49,470 nucleotides of DNA from an uncultured Clostridia bacterium (GCA_944390405.1 CALXPS010000009.1:1-49470); one strand, 5' to 3'; shown: positions 36,635-46,167, numbered from the stretch's first letter. Numbers and translations: made by a program. Notes: generated by a model from the letters alone, not told the origin.

Positions 36635-37933
36635 CTCCCCAATTACCTCTTCAATCTTCTCCCTCTTCTGTTCCCCTGTCTCCATGTTTTTCAGCGTCAA
36701 TTCTCCTGTTTTTATCTCGTCTTCTCCTATTACAATCACATATGGAATTTTTAATTTATCTGCATATTTAAATTTAGCTTTTATTTTTTTATCATCAAAA
36801 TATATTTCTGTATTTATTCCTTCTTGCCTTAGTTTATTTGCTATTTCAATTGCTGGCTTCAAATCTTGTATCATTGAAATTATTAGTATTTCTGATATGG
36901 ATTTTTTTTCAGTTTTTATTAAATTTATTTCATTTAATATGTAAAATAGTCTTGTTAAGCCTATGGACATACCTACTCCTGGTAATTTCCTATCTATATA
37001 GTATTCGCTTAAATTATTATATCTTCCACCTGAGCAAATACTTCCTACTGACTTATGTTCATCAAGAAATGTTTCATATACTGTTCCTGTATAATAGTCT
37101 AATCCCCTTGCAATACTTACATCTACTGTGAAGTATTTCTCTGGTACATTAAATAGTCTTATATATTTAATTACTTCTTTTAATTCTGTAACTCCTTCAC
37201 AATATGTTTGATTTTCTATTTTTAGATTTTCTAAAGCTTGCAGTTTTTCATCTGTTGTACCATCTATTTGTATTAGTTTTACTATTTTTTCTATATTTTC
37301 TTGTGATATTTGTAAATTTTGCAATTCTCCTACAACATTTTTTTCACCAATTTTTTCTATCTTGTCTATTATCCTCATTATATCTATTGCATTTTCTTTT
37401 GCATTTATTGATTCAAATAATCCATTTAAAATTTTTCTATTATTTATTTTTATTGTAAAATCATCTAATCCCAATTTTCTAAATATTTCATACATTATAC
37501 TTGGAACTTCTGCATCATTTATTATGTTTAGTTCTCCATCTCCTATAACATCTATGTCGCATTGATAAAATTCTCTATATCTACCTCTCTGTGCACGTTC
37601 CCCTCTATATACTTTTCCTATTTGATATCTTCTAAATGGAAAGCTTAATTCATTTGAGTGCATTGCCACATATTTAGCAAGTGGAACTGTTAAATCAAAT
37701 CTTAATGTTAAATTGCTATCCCCCTTTGTAAATGAATATAATTGTTTTTCTGTCTCCCCTCCAGCCTTCGCTAACAATACTTCTGTACTTTCAATTACTG
37801 GTGTATCAATTGGTAAAAAACCAAACTTCTCATATGTTTTTTGTATCGTTTCCTTCATCTGATTAAATAACACCTGTTCTCCTGGTAATAACTCCATAAA
37901 CCCAGGCAACGTTTTTGGCTCTGTTCTTTCCAT
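36617..37933 (-). CDS. hisS: Histidyl-tRNA synthetase
   Basis: 438 residues, class II enzyme charging tRNA-His. Motif 1 region GFMELLPGEQ, motif 2 YRGERAQRGRYREFYQCDID (about 108-127), the histidine-A motif ARGLDYYTGTVYE (about 275-287), and motif 3 LPGVGMSIGLTRLFY (about 315-329). The C-terminal anticodon domain is present (about 345-438). Start ATG follows GGGGGGAAA. It is the last gene of a minus-strand row after the hydrolase gene, and both ends are flanked by heptanucleotide repeats. Confidence 0.96.
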   Translation of the reverse strand: MERTEPKTLPGFMELLPGEQVLFNQMKETIQKTYEKFGFLPIDTPVIESTEVLLAKAGGETEKQLYSFTKGDSNLTLRFDLTVPLAKYVAMHSNELSFPFRRYQIGKVYRGERAQRGRYREFYQCDIDVIGDGELNIINDAEVPSIMYEIFRKLGLDDFTIKINNRKILNGLFESINAKENAIDIMRIIDKIEKIGEKNVVGELQNLQISQENIEKIVKLIQIDGTTDEKLQALENLKIENQTYCEGVTELKEVIKYIRLFNVPEKYFTVDVSIARGLDYYTGTVYETFLDEHKSVGSICSGGRYNNLSEYYIDRKLPGVGMSIGLTRLFYILNEINLIKTEKKSISEILIISMIQDLKPAIEIANKLRQEGINTEIYFDDKKIKAKFKYADKLKIPYVIVIGEDEIKTGELTLKNMETGEQKREKIEEVIGELMNNE

Positions 37934-37952
37934 AATTTCCCCCCTACATTAA

Positions 37953-37990
37953 TCATTCATTATTCACTATTCACTATTCATTATTCATTA
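37953..37990. repeat. Heptanucleotide array (TATTCAT) upstream of hisS
   Basis: The same 7-base repeat as at 36591-36634, here between hisS and the preceding hydrolase gene: CATTCATTATTCACTATTCA and onward to TATTCATTAATA. Confidence 0.8.
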
Positions 37991-38000
37991 ATAATAACTC

Positions 38001-38652
38001 CTACTCCCACTGTTTTGGTTTTTTATCTATATAAATTGTTTTTTCTTCTCCAATTATTGTTGATTTTCCGGTGTCCTGGATAGACTATTGTATCTGCTGG
38101 CAATTTTATTAGCTTATTTGTTATTGAAGCTATTATGTCTTCAAAACTACTTGTAGGTAAATCTATTCTTCCCCATGAACCTCTAAATAGAGTGTCTCCT
38201 GAAAATAACATTTTTTCTTGCTCACAGTATAATGATATACTTCCACAAGTATGCCCTGGTGTATGTATTACTTGAAATTCTAAATTTCCTACATGTAGTA
38301 AATCTCCATCATTTATTCTTGCATCTTCTTGTAATATTATTGGTTCTAATCCTATATGTGTACTTAAATTTATGCTAATATCTTTTAAGCCAAGAGCATC
38401 TTTTGTATGTATTAATACTTTTCCACCATACTTTTCTTTTATTTTACTTACGCCACCTATATGGTCTCCATGGCAATGTGTTAATAAAATATATTTCATT
38501 TTTACTTGCATTGCGTCAAGTACTTCTATTAAATTTTCTGGCACATTGCCTGGATCTATTATCATTGTTTCTTTTGTCTTTTCATCTTGGATAATATAAC
38601 AATTTATCCCCATAATAGCTCCTGCGTTTACTTTAACTCTTTTTAGTATCAT
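38001..38652 (-). CDS. Glyoxalase-II-like metallo-beta-lactamase hydrolase, needs +1 shift at CGG
   Basis: The restored product is 216 residues, normal for this family. Zinc ligands are seen in THCHGDHIGG (His59, His61, Asp63, His64), HTPGHT (about 131-136) and FSGDTLF. The last ligand lies in YPGH at residue 194. The next codon is CGG (38068-38070). Frame 0 ends 14 codons later with an unrelated tail; skipping C gives PGH-G-KSTIIGEEK, the conserved family ending, and a TAG at 38001. It probably hydrolyses thioesters such as hydroxyacylglutathione analogues. It lies 16 bases after relA. Confidence 0.9.
38068..38070 (-). other. +1 frameshift site at CGG in the glyoxalase-II-like gene
   Basis: Frame 0 reads GGA CAC CGG AAA ATC. 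The family motif needs CAC (C) GGA AAA TCA ACA, with Gly after the zinc-binding His. Confidence 0.9.
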
Positions 38653-38668
38653 TTGTTTCTCCTTTCTT

Positions 38669-40862
38669 TTATTTTTTACGTGTTACCTCATATACGCTAT
38701 CTACTTTTCTTATTTGTTTTATAACTTGATTTAATTGTCCTGTGTTTTGAACTTCTAATGTTATATCAATAGTTGCAATTCTATCTTTACTTGTTCTTGT
38801 GTTTACACCCATTATATTTATTTTTTGACTTGTTATTTCTTTTACTACATCTGAAAGTAGCCCTGTTCTGTCATTTGCAAGTACTTGTATATCTACATTA
38901 TATTCTGCTGTTACAGTTTCATTGTACCATTCTACATCTATAATTCTTTCTTCTTCTGATAGCAAATCTTTTAAATTACTGCAATCTTTTCTATGTATTG
39001 ATACTCCTCTTCCTTTTGTTACATAACCTATTATATCATCTCCTGGCACCGGATTACAGCATTTTGAAAATTTAACTAAGCAATTATCTATTCCTTTTAC
39101 AATTACTCCTGATTTTGGTGCTTTGTTTTTTCTTGGCTTTTCAGTTGCCAATTCTTTTATTTTTTCTTCTATTGTATCTTCTTCATGTTCTTTTTTATAT
39201 TCTTCTAATAGTCTTGTAATTATCTTGTTTGGTGAAATTGCACCAAAACCTATACTCGCATACATATCTTCTATAGTATTATAGTTGTATCTGTTTAACG
39301 CTACTTGAATCCATTCTGGTTTAAATAAGTCGCTATGAGACATTCCTATTTTTTTAATTTCTTTATCTAAAATTTCTTTTCCTTTTTCTATATTTGTTTC
39401 TCTTTCTGTCTTTTTAAACCATTGTTGGATTTTTGTTTTTGCACTTGAACTTTTTACTATTTTTAGCCAATCTCTGCTTGGTCCTTTTGCAGTATCTGAG
39501 GTTATAATTTCAACTATATCACCACTTTTTAATTTGGTTACAATCGGCATCATCTTGCTATTTATTTTACATCCTATCATTCTGTGTCCAACTTCTGCAT
39601 GTATGCTATAAGCAAAATCTATTGGTGTTGCATCTCTAGGCAAAGTTTTTATTTCTCCTTTTGGAGTAAATACATAAACTTCATCTTCAAATAATTCTGT
39701 TTTTAGTGTTTTTAAAAATTCACTCGGATCCTGCATATCTTTTTGCCATTCCAATGTCTCTCTAAGCCATGCTAGTTTGTCTTCTTCAACAACAACATTA
39801 GATTTTTTAAATTTATTTGCTTCTTTATATGCCCAGTGTGCTGCTATACCATATTCTGCAACTCTATGCATGTCCCATGTACGTACTTGTACTTCAAATG
39901 GTGTTCCCTTTGGTCCGTATTAATGTGTTATGTATTGATTGATACATGTTTGGTTTTGGAACTGCAATGTAGTCTTTGAATCTTCCTGGCATTGGTGTAT
40001 ATAAATCATGTACAACCCCTAGTGCAGCATAACAGTCTTTTACTGAATTTACTATTATTCTTAATGCAAATAAATCATATACTTGGTCTATTGTAATATT
40101 GTCTCTTTGCATTTTTCTATATATACTATATAAATGTTTTGCTCTTCCTGTTACTTCTGCAACTATTTTTTGTTTTTTTAGTGCTATTCGTATTTCTTCT
40201 TTAATTCTATCTATAAATTCTATTCTCTCTTCTCTCTTTTTCTCTATACTCATTACTATTTCTCTATATTCCTCTGGGTATAAATATCTAAATGCTAAAT
40301 CTTCTAATTCCCATTTTAAAGAATATATACCTAGTCTATTAGCAAGTGGAGCATATAATTCCATTGTTTCTTTTGCATTTGCTATTTGCCTATCTCTTTT
40401 TAAGTTTGATAAAGTTCTCATATTATGTAGTCTGTCTGCTAATTTTATTAATATTACTCTTATATCTTTACCCATTGCTAAGAACATTTTTCTATAATTT
40501 TCTACTTGTTCTTCTTCTATTGTTACATACCTTATTTTACTTAATTTAGTAACACCTGCTACCATTTCTGCAACTTCTGTTCCAAAAGCATTTTGTATCT
40601 CTTCATTTGTTATATTTGTATCTTCAACTACATCATGTAAAAGTGCCGCACAGATTGTAGCATCATCCATGTGTAATTCTGCTAGAAGATATGCTACATT
40701 TAGTGGATGGATTATATAATCTTCACCAGATAGTCTTTTTTGTCCACGATGATGTTCCTCTGCAAAGTTATATGCTTTAAGTATTAATCCTGTATTAGTT
40801 TTTTTTCTATTCATTTTCATTTTTTTTATTATATCATCAATGGTTTTGTTTTTGTTTTCCAT
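38669..40862 (-). CDS. relA: RelA/SpoT bifunctional (p)ppGpp synthetase/hydrolase, needs +1 shift at CGG
   Basis: The restored length of 730 residues equals that of typical Firmicutes Rel. An HD hydrolase domain (ALLHDVVEDTN, about 75-85) is followed by the synthetase domain (about 225-335), TGS (VYVFTPKGEIKTLPRDATPI, about 390-450), zinc-finger/helical parts and an ACT domain (about 655-730). Codon 316 is CGG (39915-39917). Frame 0 stops six codons later, inside the synthetase. Skipping C gives LI-G-PKGTPFEVQVRTWDMHR, a core motif of the domain. The start at ATG 40862 follows AAGGGG. Upstream gene: recJ. Confidence 0.93.
39915..39917 (-). other. +1 frameshift site at CGG in relA
   Basis: Frame 0 reads TTA ATA CGG ACC AAA GGG AAC ACC ATT TGA. 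The +1 reading ATA (C) GGA CCA AAG GGA restores the invariant I-G-P-K-G of Rel synthetases. The restored frame soon uses CGT for the conserved arginine in VRTW. Confidence 0.92.
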
Positions 40863-40883
40863 AATCTTCACCCCTTGCTATTG

Positions 40884-42572
40884 CTATATTGATTTCATAA
40901 TGTCTTTTAAATTTATTTGTATACTTTCTTGACCATTAAAAATGTTTAATTCTAATGTCCCTGCTATATCTATTTTATCTCCTATTAAGTATTCATTTGT
41001 AAGTTCTCCTAAATTAAATCCTATCGCATTTATAGTGTTATTTCCATCTTTTAACATTAACTTAAGATGTTTTCCATCTGATAATGCTCTTATTGAAGTT
41101 ATTTTCAAATTTTTATATGCAACTATTGGTTGTTTATTCTTTTCTCCAAATGGTTCCAATAATTTTATTTGTTCTATAATTTCTTTATTTAAATCTCTTT
41201 TCGTTATATCTGTTTCTATATTTATAACAGGCTGAAGTTGTTTTACATCTTTTGCTTCTACTATTTTTTCAAAATGTTTTTTAAATTCTTGTATTTTATC
41301 TTTATCTAAAGATAACCCTACTGCCATTTCATGTCCACCATATTTTTTTAAATAGTCTGAGCTTTCTACAAGTGCTTCATGTAAATCAAATCCAGGTATA
41401 CTTCTTCCTGATCCCTTTCCCTCATCATTTTCAATTCCGATTAATATAGTTGGTTTAAAAAATTTTTCTGTAATTTTTGATGCCACTATTCCTATTACTC
41501 CATGATGCCAATTTTCTCCTGATAATACTATACTATTTAGTTTATCTAAATTTTCTTTTTCTAATTCTTTTATAGCTTGGTCAAATATGATTTTTTCTTT
41601 CTCTTGTCTTTGTATATTATATGTATTCAGTCTTTTAGTTATTTCATTTGCTTCTTCTTTACTGTTTGTAAGGAAGAGCCTTAAGGCTTCTTCTTGCTCT
41701 CCCATTCTTCCACATGCATTTATTCTGGGAGCTATACCAAATGATACCATGGAAGAATCAATATTTTTATATCCTGTTTCTTTTATTAATTCTTTTAAAC
41801 CTATATTTTTTGTAACTTTAACTAGTTTTAATCCTAATTTTGAAATCACTCTATTTTCATCTATTAATGGTACTATATCAGATATTGTGCCTATACAAAC
41901 AATATCTAAAAATTTTAGATATTCTTTTTCATCTAATTCCAATTTTATTGATAATGCTTGTATTAGCTTAAATACTACTCCTACTCCGGCTAGTCCTCTG
42001 AATGGGTATGTATTATCTCTTCTTTTTGGATTTATTATTGCATATGCATTAGGTAATTCTTCTAATTGTTCATGGTGATCTGTTACTATTGTTTCTATTC
42101 CATAGTTATTGGCTATTTTAATTTCTTCGATTCCCGAAATTCCACAGTCTACAGTTATCATAAGTTTATATTCATTTTTAGCAATTTCTTCAATTGCTTT
42201 ACAATTTAATCCATAACCCTCTTCTAGCCTATTTGGTATATAGTAATCTACTTCTAACCCTCTTTCATTTAAGAACTTTTTTAGAACTGTAATACTTGTT
42301 ATTCCATCAACGTCATAGTCTCCATATATTATAGTTTTTTCTTTGTTTTTAATAGCTTTTATAATTCTATTTACAGCTTTATGCATATCATTCATAAGAA
42401 ATGGATCATAGAAGTCATTTCTCGTTGGATTTAAAAAAATTTCTATTTGTTTGTCTTCTATAATATTTCTATTTATTAGTATCTTTGCTAAAAGTTCTGA
42501 TATATTATATTTTGTTGAAATTTTTTCTACTAATTCTTTGTCCTGCTCATAATATTCCCATTTTTTCTTCAT
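40884..42572 (-). CDS. recJ: Single-stranded-DNA-specific exonuclease RecJ
   Basis: 562 residues. DHH-family motifs: GDYDVDGITS (about 83-92), VDCGISG, TDHHEQLEELPNAYAIINP (about 163-181), and LAGVGVVFKL. A DHHA1 region with GENWHHGVIGIVASKI and GSGRSIPGFDL follows, then an OB-fold end. It degrades single-stranded DNA 5' to 3' in repair and recombination. It lies directly before relA in the same row, a frequent Firmicutes arrangement (often with apt between, absent here). Confidence 0.93.
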   Translation of the reverse strand: MKKKWEYYEQDKELVEKISTKYNISELLAKILINRNIIEDKQIEIFLNPTRNDFYDPFLMNDMHKAVNRIIKAIKNKEKTIIYGDYDVDGITSITVLKKFLNERGLEVDYYIPNRLEEGYGLNCKAIEEIAKNEYKLMITVDCGISGIEEIKIANNYGIETIVTDHHEQLEELPNAYAIINPKRRDNTYPFRGLAGVGVVFKLIQALSIKLELDEKEYLKFLDIVCIGTISDIVPLIDENRVISKLGLKLVKVTKNIGLKELIKETGYKNIDSSMVSFGIAPRINACGRMGEQEEALRLFLTNSKEEANEITKRLNTYNIQRQEKEKIIFDQAIKELEKENLDKLNSIVLSGENWHHGVIGIVASKITEKFFKPTILIGIENDEGKGSGRSIPGFDLHEALVESSDYLKKYGGHEMAVGLSLDKDKIQEFKKHFEKIVEAKDVKQLQPVINIETDITKRDLNKEIIEQIKLLEPFGEKNKQPIVAYKNLKITSIRALSDGKHLKLMLKDGNNTINAIGFNLGELTNEYLIGDKIDIAGTLELNIFNGQESIQINLKDIMKSI

Positions 42573-42607
42573 AAAATCTCCTATAATTTTTTGTGTTTAA
42601 AATAGTA

Positions 42608-43318
42608 TTATTTTAATTCTGTTTTTGGATTATCTTGAATTATATATTCGGTTTTTGGTAATATTCTTTTTTCTGCTGGTATAAAACCTCTTACTTGTAA
42701 TGTTGGTAATATCCATGTATATGGTCCTATACATGTTCCTGGTAAAGTTGCACAATTAGCACCTAATCTTGTGCTATCTCCTACTATTGCTCCAAAGAAA
42801 TCTGTTCCTGTATCATGTTTTTTCCCATCTATCTTTATTTCAATATTTTTTTGGTCAAATCTTCTATTTGCAAGTATACATCCGCTTCCAATTCTTGTTG
42901 ATTTTCCTAGTATACTATCTCCCACAAAGTCTAAGCTTGCTACTTTTGATTTGTTTTGAAGTATTGCATGTTTTACTTCTGAACCATGACCTACTACACA
43001 ATTATCTCCAATAATTGTTCCTGGTCTTATTAATGCTCCAGACTGTATTTCTACATTTTTTCCTATTATTACTGGGCCTTGTATGGTTACATTTGCTCCT
43101 ATTTTTGTCCCTTCATCTATAAAATAATTCCCTGTTATTGAACAAAATTCTCCAGTTGTTGCTTTATTAATTTTCACATCTTGTTCTACTACTTTTTTAT
43201 TTAAGTAATCATTTATTTTATTTAATGGTTCCCATATATAAGTACAATTTTCGAATATTTCTTTCTCTCTAAATTCTTTCATTTGTTTAAAATAATATTC
43301 TAATTTTAATTCTTCCAT
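42608..43318 (-). CDS. Left-handed beta-helix (hexapeptide) transferase-like protein
   Basis: 236 residues. A helical N-terminus (1-45) precedes hexapeptide repeats: ITGNYFIDEGTKIGANVTIQ, GPVIIGKNVEIQSGALIRPG, TIIGDNCVVGHGSEVKHAIL (about 62-130), then a second block GDSTRLGANCATLPGTCIGP. This is the fold of GlmU C-terminal and sugar-nucleotide acetyl- or nucleotidyl-transferases, but no N-terminal nucleotidyltransferase domain is present. Likely an acyltransferase or GlmU-like sugar-phosphate protein. It lies between the KAP ATPase and recJ. Confidence 0.7.
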   Translation of the reverse strand: MEELKLEYYFKQMKEFREKEIFENCTYIWEPLNKINDYLNKKVVEQDVKINKATTGEFCSITGNYFIDEGTKIGANVTIQGPVIIGKNVEIQSGALIRPGTIIGDNCVVGHGSEVKHAILQNKSKVASLDFVGDSILGKSTRIGSGCILANRRFDQKNIEIKIDGKKHDTGTDFFGAIVGDSTRLGANCATLPGTCIGPYTWILPTLQVRGFIPAEKRILPKTEYIIQDNPKTELK

Positions 43319-43332
43319 ATTAATTTCCTCCC

Positions 43333-45294
43333 TTAAATTTTTTCTCCACTTTCATTATTCATTAATTCTATAATAATTTCTAAATCTTTAGATAGCTCAC
43401 TAAGTATTACTGTTTTTATTGTTGTTTCTTTTCCTTTTAAATACTGTTCTATTATATCTTTTAATTTTGTTATGTTTTTTAATTCTGATTTTAATTTGTT
43501 TGTATGTTTTTTTGCTCTTTCTAACAATTTATCTTTTATTTCCATTATATCTTCATTGCTAGCACATGATATTCTTTGAAATAGCTGATATGGGTCATAG
43601 TATTTTAGTATTGGAATTTCCATACAGTCTTCATCAAATTTTTCATAAAATGTTTCCATCTTCATTGGAATAGACTTTAACACATCATTTGCTTTTTCTG
43701 TATACATTTTATCTTTTAATGTATTATTTAATACATAAAAGTGTGCTAATATATCATCTATATCTAGATTTTTTTCACCTAGAGCTAAGCTATTTAGCTC
43801 TTTATCTGCATCCTCTATATATTCTGAATTTAGTGATGATAGATTCATACCATTAAAGAAGATATTTTTTATTGTTGACATATTATAATCAATAAGTCCT
43901 TTTTGTACAAAATATGTGAAATATATAAATAGTTTTGTTGTATCTATTAACTTTATTCTACCTTGTTTTACATCATCTATTATATTTTGAATAACACCTG
44001 GAAATTGGTCATCTGATATTTTCCAAAATTCTTCTGTTAATAGTCTTTTATAGCCTGGTAATTTTTCAGTATCTACTGTATTTATTATATCTTCCATGTC
44101 TTCTTTAAATCTTCTTGTGTCAAATATTCTTGTTCTGACATACATTTCTATAAATTTAAAAAATCTATATTCTGATTTAAAATTATAATAATAATTATTA
44201 TCAAATTCTTTTATATAGAACTGCCTATTATCCATAAATACTTTTGAAGATACTACTATTGATTTATATTCTTCATTATTTTGTATATATACAAATTTAT
44301 CCTTTGTTATTTTACCTGCTTTTATTTCAAAAGATATTGCAACTGTAAATATTAGCATTGTTTGCATTATTCTATAATTTGTATTTGGATAATACATGTT
44401 TACCATTTGAAAGATTTTTTTAAAATCATTTAATGAATGTTTTAGTATTCTTAAGTTTCTTGTTCCACTTTTATTAAATGTATTTATAATATATGGTGTA
44501 TTTTCTCTTAGGAATCTAATCAATTCTTTATCATTTTCATACCTCATGAGTATACCATTTATTATATAATTAAATTCTGGTCTATACTCGAAAGTTTCGC
44601 CAATCAATTTTTCCTTTATTCTTTCGTAATCATTTGCTTTGTCAAATACATATTCAATTTTATCTTGAATTCTTTCAACCATTGGTTTTTCATTATTAGA
44701 TAATTCACCTTGTTTATCTAATATATATGTTGCTATAAATGTTTTCATTTCTAGGTTGCTATTTTTTAATTTTGTAGCAAGTTCTTTTTCATTACATATT
44801 ATTATTGTTTTTATATGGTCATGTTCTACGAAATTATTAATATACCCTAATATATCTATAACATCAACATTGGCTCTTTCTAAGTCATCAAAGCATAAAA
44901 CTTTATCATCTGTTGCGAAAAATTTTTGATAATTTATTTTTTCTCCATTTGGATTTGCCCCAAATGATGCTGCCATATTTAATCCTGTTTTTGCATATTC
45001 TGGTATTGTGTATTTGCCTGTTCCTTCCACGTGTTTTTTTACATTTTTATCCATTAATTGTGTGGTTTCTATAAATATTTTTTTGCTTATTTCTTCCAAG
45101 TTTGATATACCATATAGCGACATGTATATAGTTGAATATATTTTTCCATTAAATTGCATACCATCAATTTTTGGTCTTATTTTATTGTTCCAAAAGTATG
45201 TTTTTCCACTTCCCCATTCGCCATTTATCATTACTGCATAATCTGTGTAATCTGCTCTTACATAATCTAATATACTTTCAACTAAGTCTTCCAT
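43333..45294 (-). CDS. KAP family P-loop NTPase
   Basis: 653 residues. Walker A is GEWGSGKT (residues 25-32) and the KAP Walker B is LCFDDLERANVDVIDILGYI, with IIICNEKEL after it. No strong inserted membrane segments are evident, unlike many KAP ATPases. The C-terminal 450 residues are helical and not assigned. KAP ATPases are diverse; some act in phage exclusion, most are unknown. It is placed between comFC (14 bases) and the hexapeptide gene, in an otherwise housekeeping row. RBS AAAGGAGG. Confidence 0.82.
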   Translation of the reverse strand: MEDLVESILDYVRADYTDYAVMINGEWGSGKTYFWNNKIRPKIDGMQFNGKIYSTIYMSLYGISNLEEISKKIFIETTQLMDKNVKKHVEGTGKYTIPEYAKTGLNMAASFGANPNGEKINYQKFFATDDKVLCFDDLERANVDVIDILGYINNFVEHDHIKTIIICNEKELATKLKNSNLEMKTFIATYILDKQGELSNNEKPMVERIQDKIEYVFDKANDYERIKEKLIGETFEYRPEFNYIINGILMRYENDKELIRFLRENTPYIINTFNKSGTRNLRILKHSLNDFKKIFQMVNMYYPNTNYRIMQTMLIFTVAISFEIKAGKITKDKFVYIQNNEEYKSIVVSSKVFMDNRQFYIKEFDNNYYYNFKSEYRFFKFIEMYVRTRIFDTRRFKEDMEDIINTVDTEKLPGYKRLLTEEFWKISDDQFPGVIQNIIDDVKQGRIKLIDTTKLFIYFTYFVQKGLIDYNMSTIKNIFFNGMNLSSLNSEYIEDADKELNSLALGEKNLDIDDILAHFYVLNNTLKDKMYTEKANDVLKSIPMKMETFYEKFDEDCMEIPILKYYDPYQLFQRISCASNEDIMEIKDKLLERAKKHTNKLKSELKNITKLKDIIEQYLKGKETTIKTVILSELSKDLEIIIELMNNESGEKI

Positions 45295-45308
45295 AAAACC
45301 TCCTTTGT

Positions 45309-45950
45309 TTAGTCAACTGCAATTGTAAGAATCGCAATTTCAGTTGCTCCTGCTTTTTTTAATATTTTGCTACATTCATTTACCGTACTTCCTGTTGTGT
45401 ATATATCATCAAATAGTATTACTTTCTTGTCCTTTATTTTTTCCGGATTTTTAAGCTTAAATGCATTTTTTACATTTCTTTCCCTTTCACTTTTTGTGAG
45501 AGTACTTTGTTTTTTTGTATTTATAACTTTTGTTAAGTTGTTTTTTTCTAGTGTAATTCCTAATGTGTCGCTTATTTTTCTTGCTATAAGTTCTGATTGG
45601 TTATATCCTCTTATGAGTTTATGTTTTTTAAACATAGGAACGTATAATATTATATCATATTTTTTCAAAAAACTATATGTTTTTTTTGTTTTTAATATCA
45701 TTTTTTCAAATGTTTTATATAAATATGCTTTTTCATTAAATTTATAGTCTATTATTTTTTCCCTTATTATATTTTCATATCTAAATACTTTGATTTGATA
45801 ATCAAAATATTTAAGGTTATCATTTCTATAATCTTCTATTTTATTTATTTCATACTTTTTTATCTTCAATTCACATTTTTTACATAAATTTTTTTTATTT
45901 ATTTTATCACATATTCCGCAAACTGGTGGATAAATTAAATCTAATAACAT
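45309..45950 (-). CDS. comFC: ComFC-like phosphoribosyltransferase
   Basis: 213 residues. The zinc-finger start CGICDKINKKNLCKKCELKI (about 12-31) and the PRTase loop VILFDDIYTTGSTVNECSKI (about 174-193) with GATEIAILTIA after it define ComF. ComFC proteins help DNA uptake in competent bacteria; the exact reaction is unclear. It is the first gene of the row leading to KAP, hexapeptide, recJ and relA. Confidence 0.9.
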   Translation of the reverse strand: MLLDLIYPPVCGICDKINKKNLCKKCELKIKKYEINKIEDYRNDNLKYFDYQIKVFRYENIIREKIIDYKFNEKAYLYKTFEKMILKTKKTYSFLKKYDIILYVPMFKKHKLIRGYNQSELIARKISDTLGITLEKNNLTKVINTKKQSTLTKSERERNVKNAFKLKNPEKIKDKKVILFDDIYTTGSTVNECSKILKKAGATEIAILTIAVD

Positions 45951-46020
45951 TTATACCTTCTTTCACAATTTTACATAAATTTTAATATTATATATAAAGT
46001 TCAATATTAAGGGGGTAATT

Positions 46021-46167
46021 ATGAGACTTTTTAAGAAAACTTTAGCTGTATGTTTAATTGGTTTAGGTTTAGGAATTCTTCTTGTTATATTACTTCCTTT
46101 TACAGGTTGGTTATTTCTTATTGGTCTTATAGTTGTATGTGTTGGCCTATCTTGGTTATGCTGTTAA
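46021..46167 (+). CDS. Small two-span membrane protein upstream of spoVM
   Basis: 48 residues starting MRLFKKTLAVCLIGLGLGIL with two hydrophobic spans separated by PFTGW and ending SWLCC. AAGGGGG lies five bases before ATG. It precedes spoVM by 24 bases on the same strand, so both are likely co-expressed, possibly during sporulation. The family is not recognised. Confidence 0.7.
   Translation: MRLFKKTLAVCLIGLGLGILLVILLPFTGWLFLIGLIVVCVGLSWLCC

Noticed and set aside
18377-40862. The five CGG breaks as independent sequencing or assembly errors
   Set aside because: Random errors would not all insert a C at phase 0 before a Gly codon, and no homopolymers are involved. Similar contexts such as GACGGA and TACGGT are intact elsewhere in frame. 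A systematic artefact cannot be fully excluded without reads.
18377-40862. CGG reassigned as a triplet to another amino acid
   Set aside because: Any triplet reading keeps frame 0, which runs into stops 6 to about 27 codons later in all five genes. Only a one-base shift or a four-base codon restores them.
38669-40862. relA as two separate genes
   Set aside because: The split lies inside the synthetase domain, the second part has no ribosome site at its first Met, and the conserved residues between the two parts appear only in the +1 frame.
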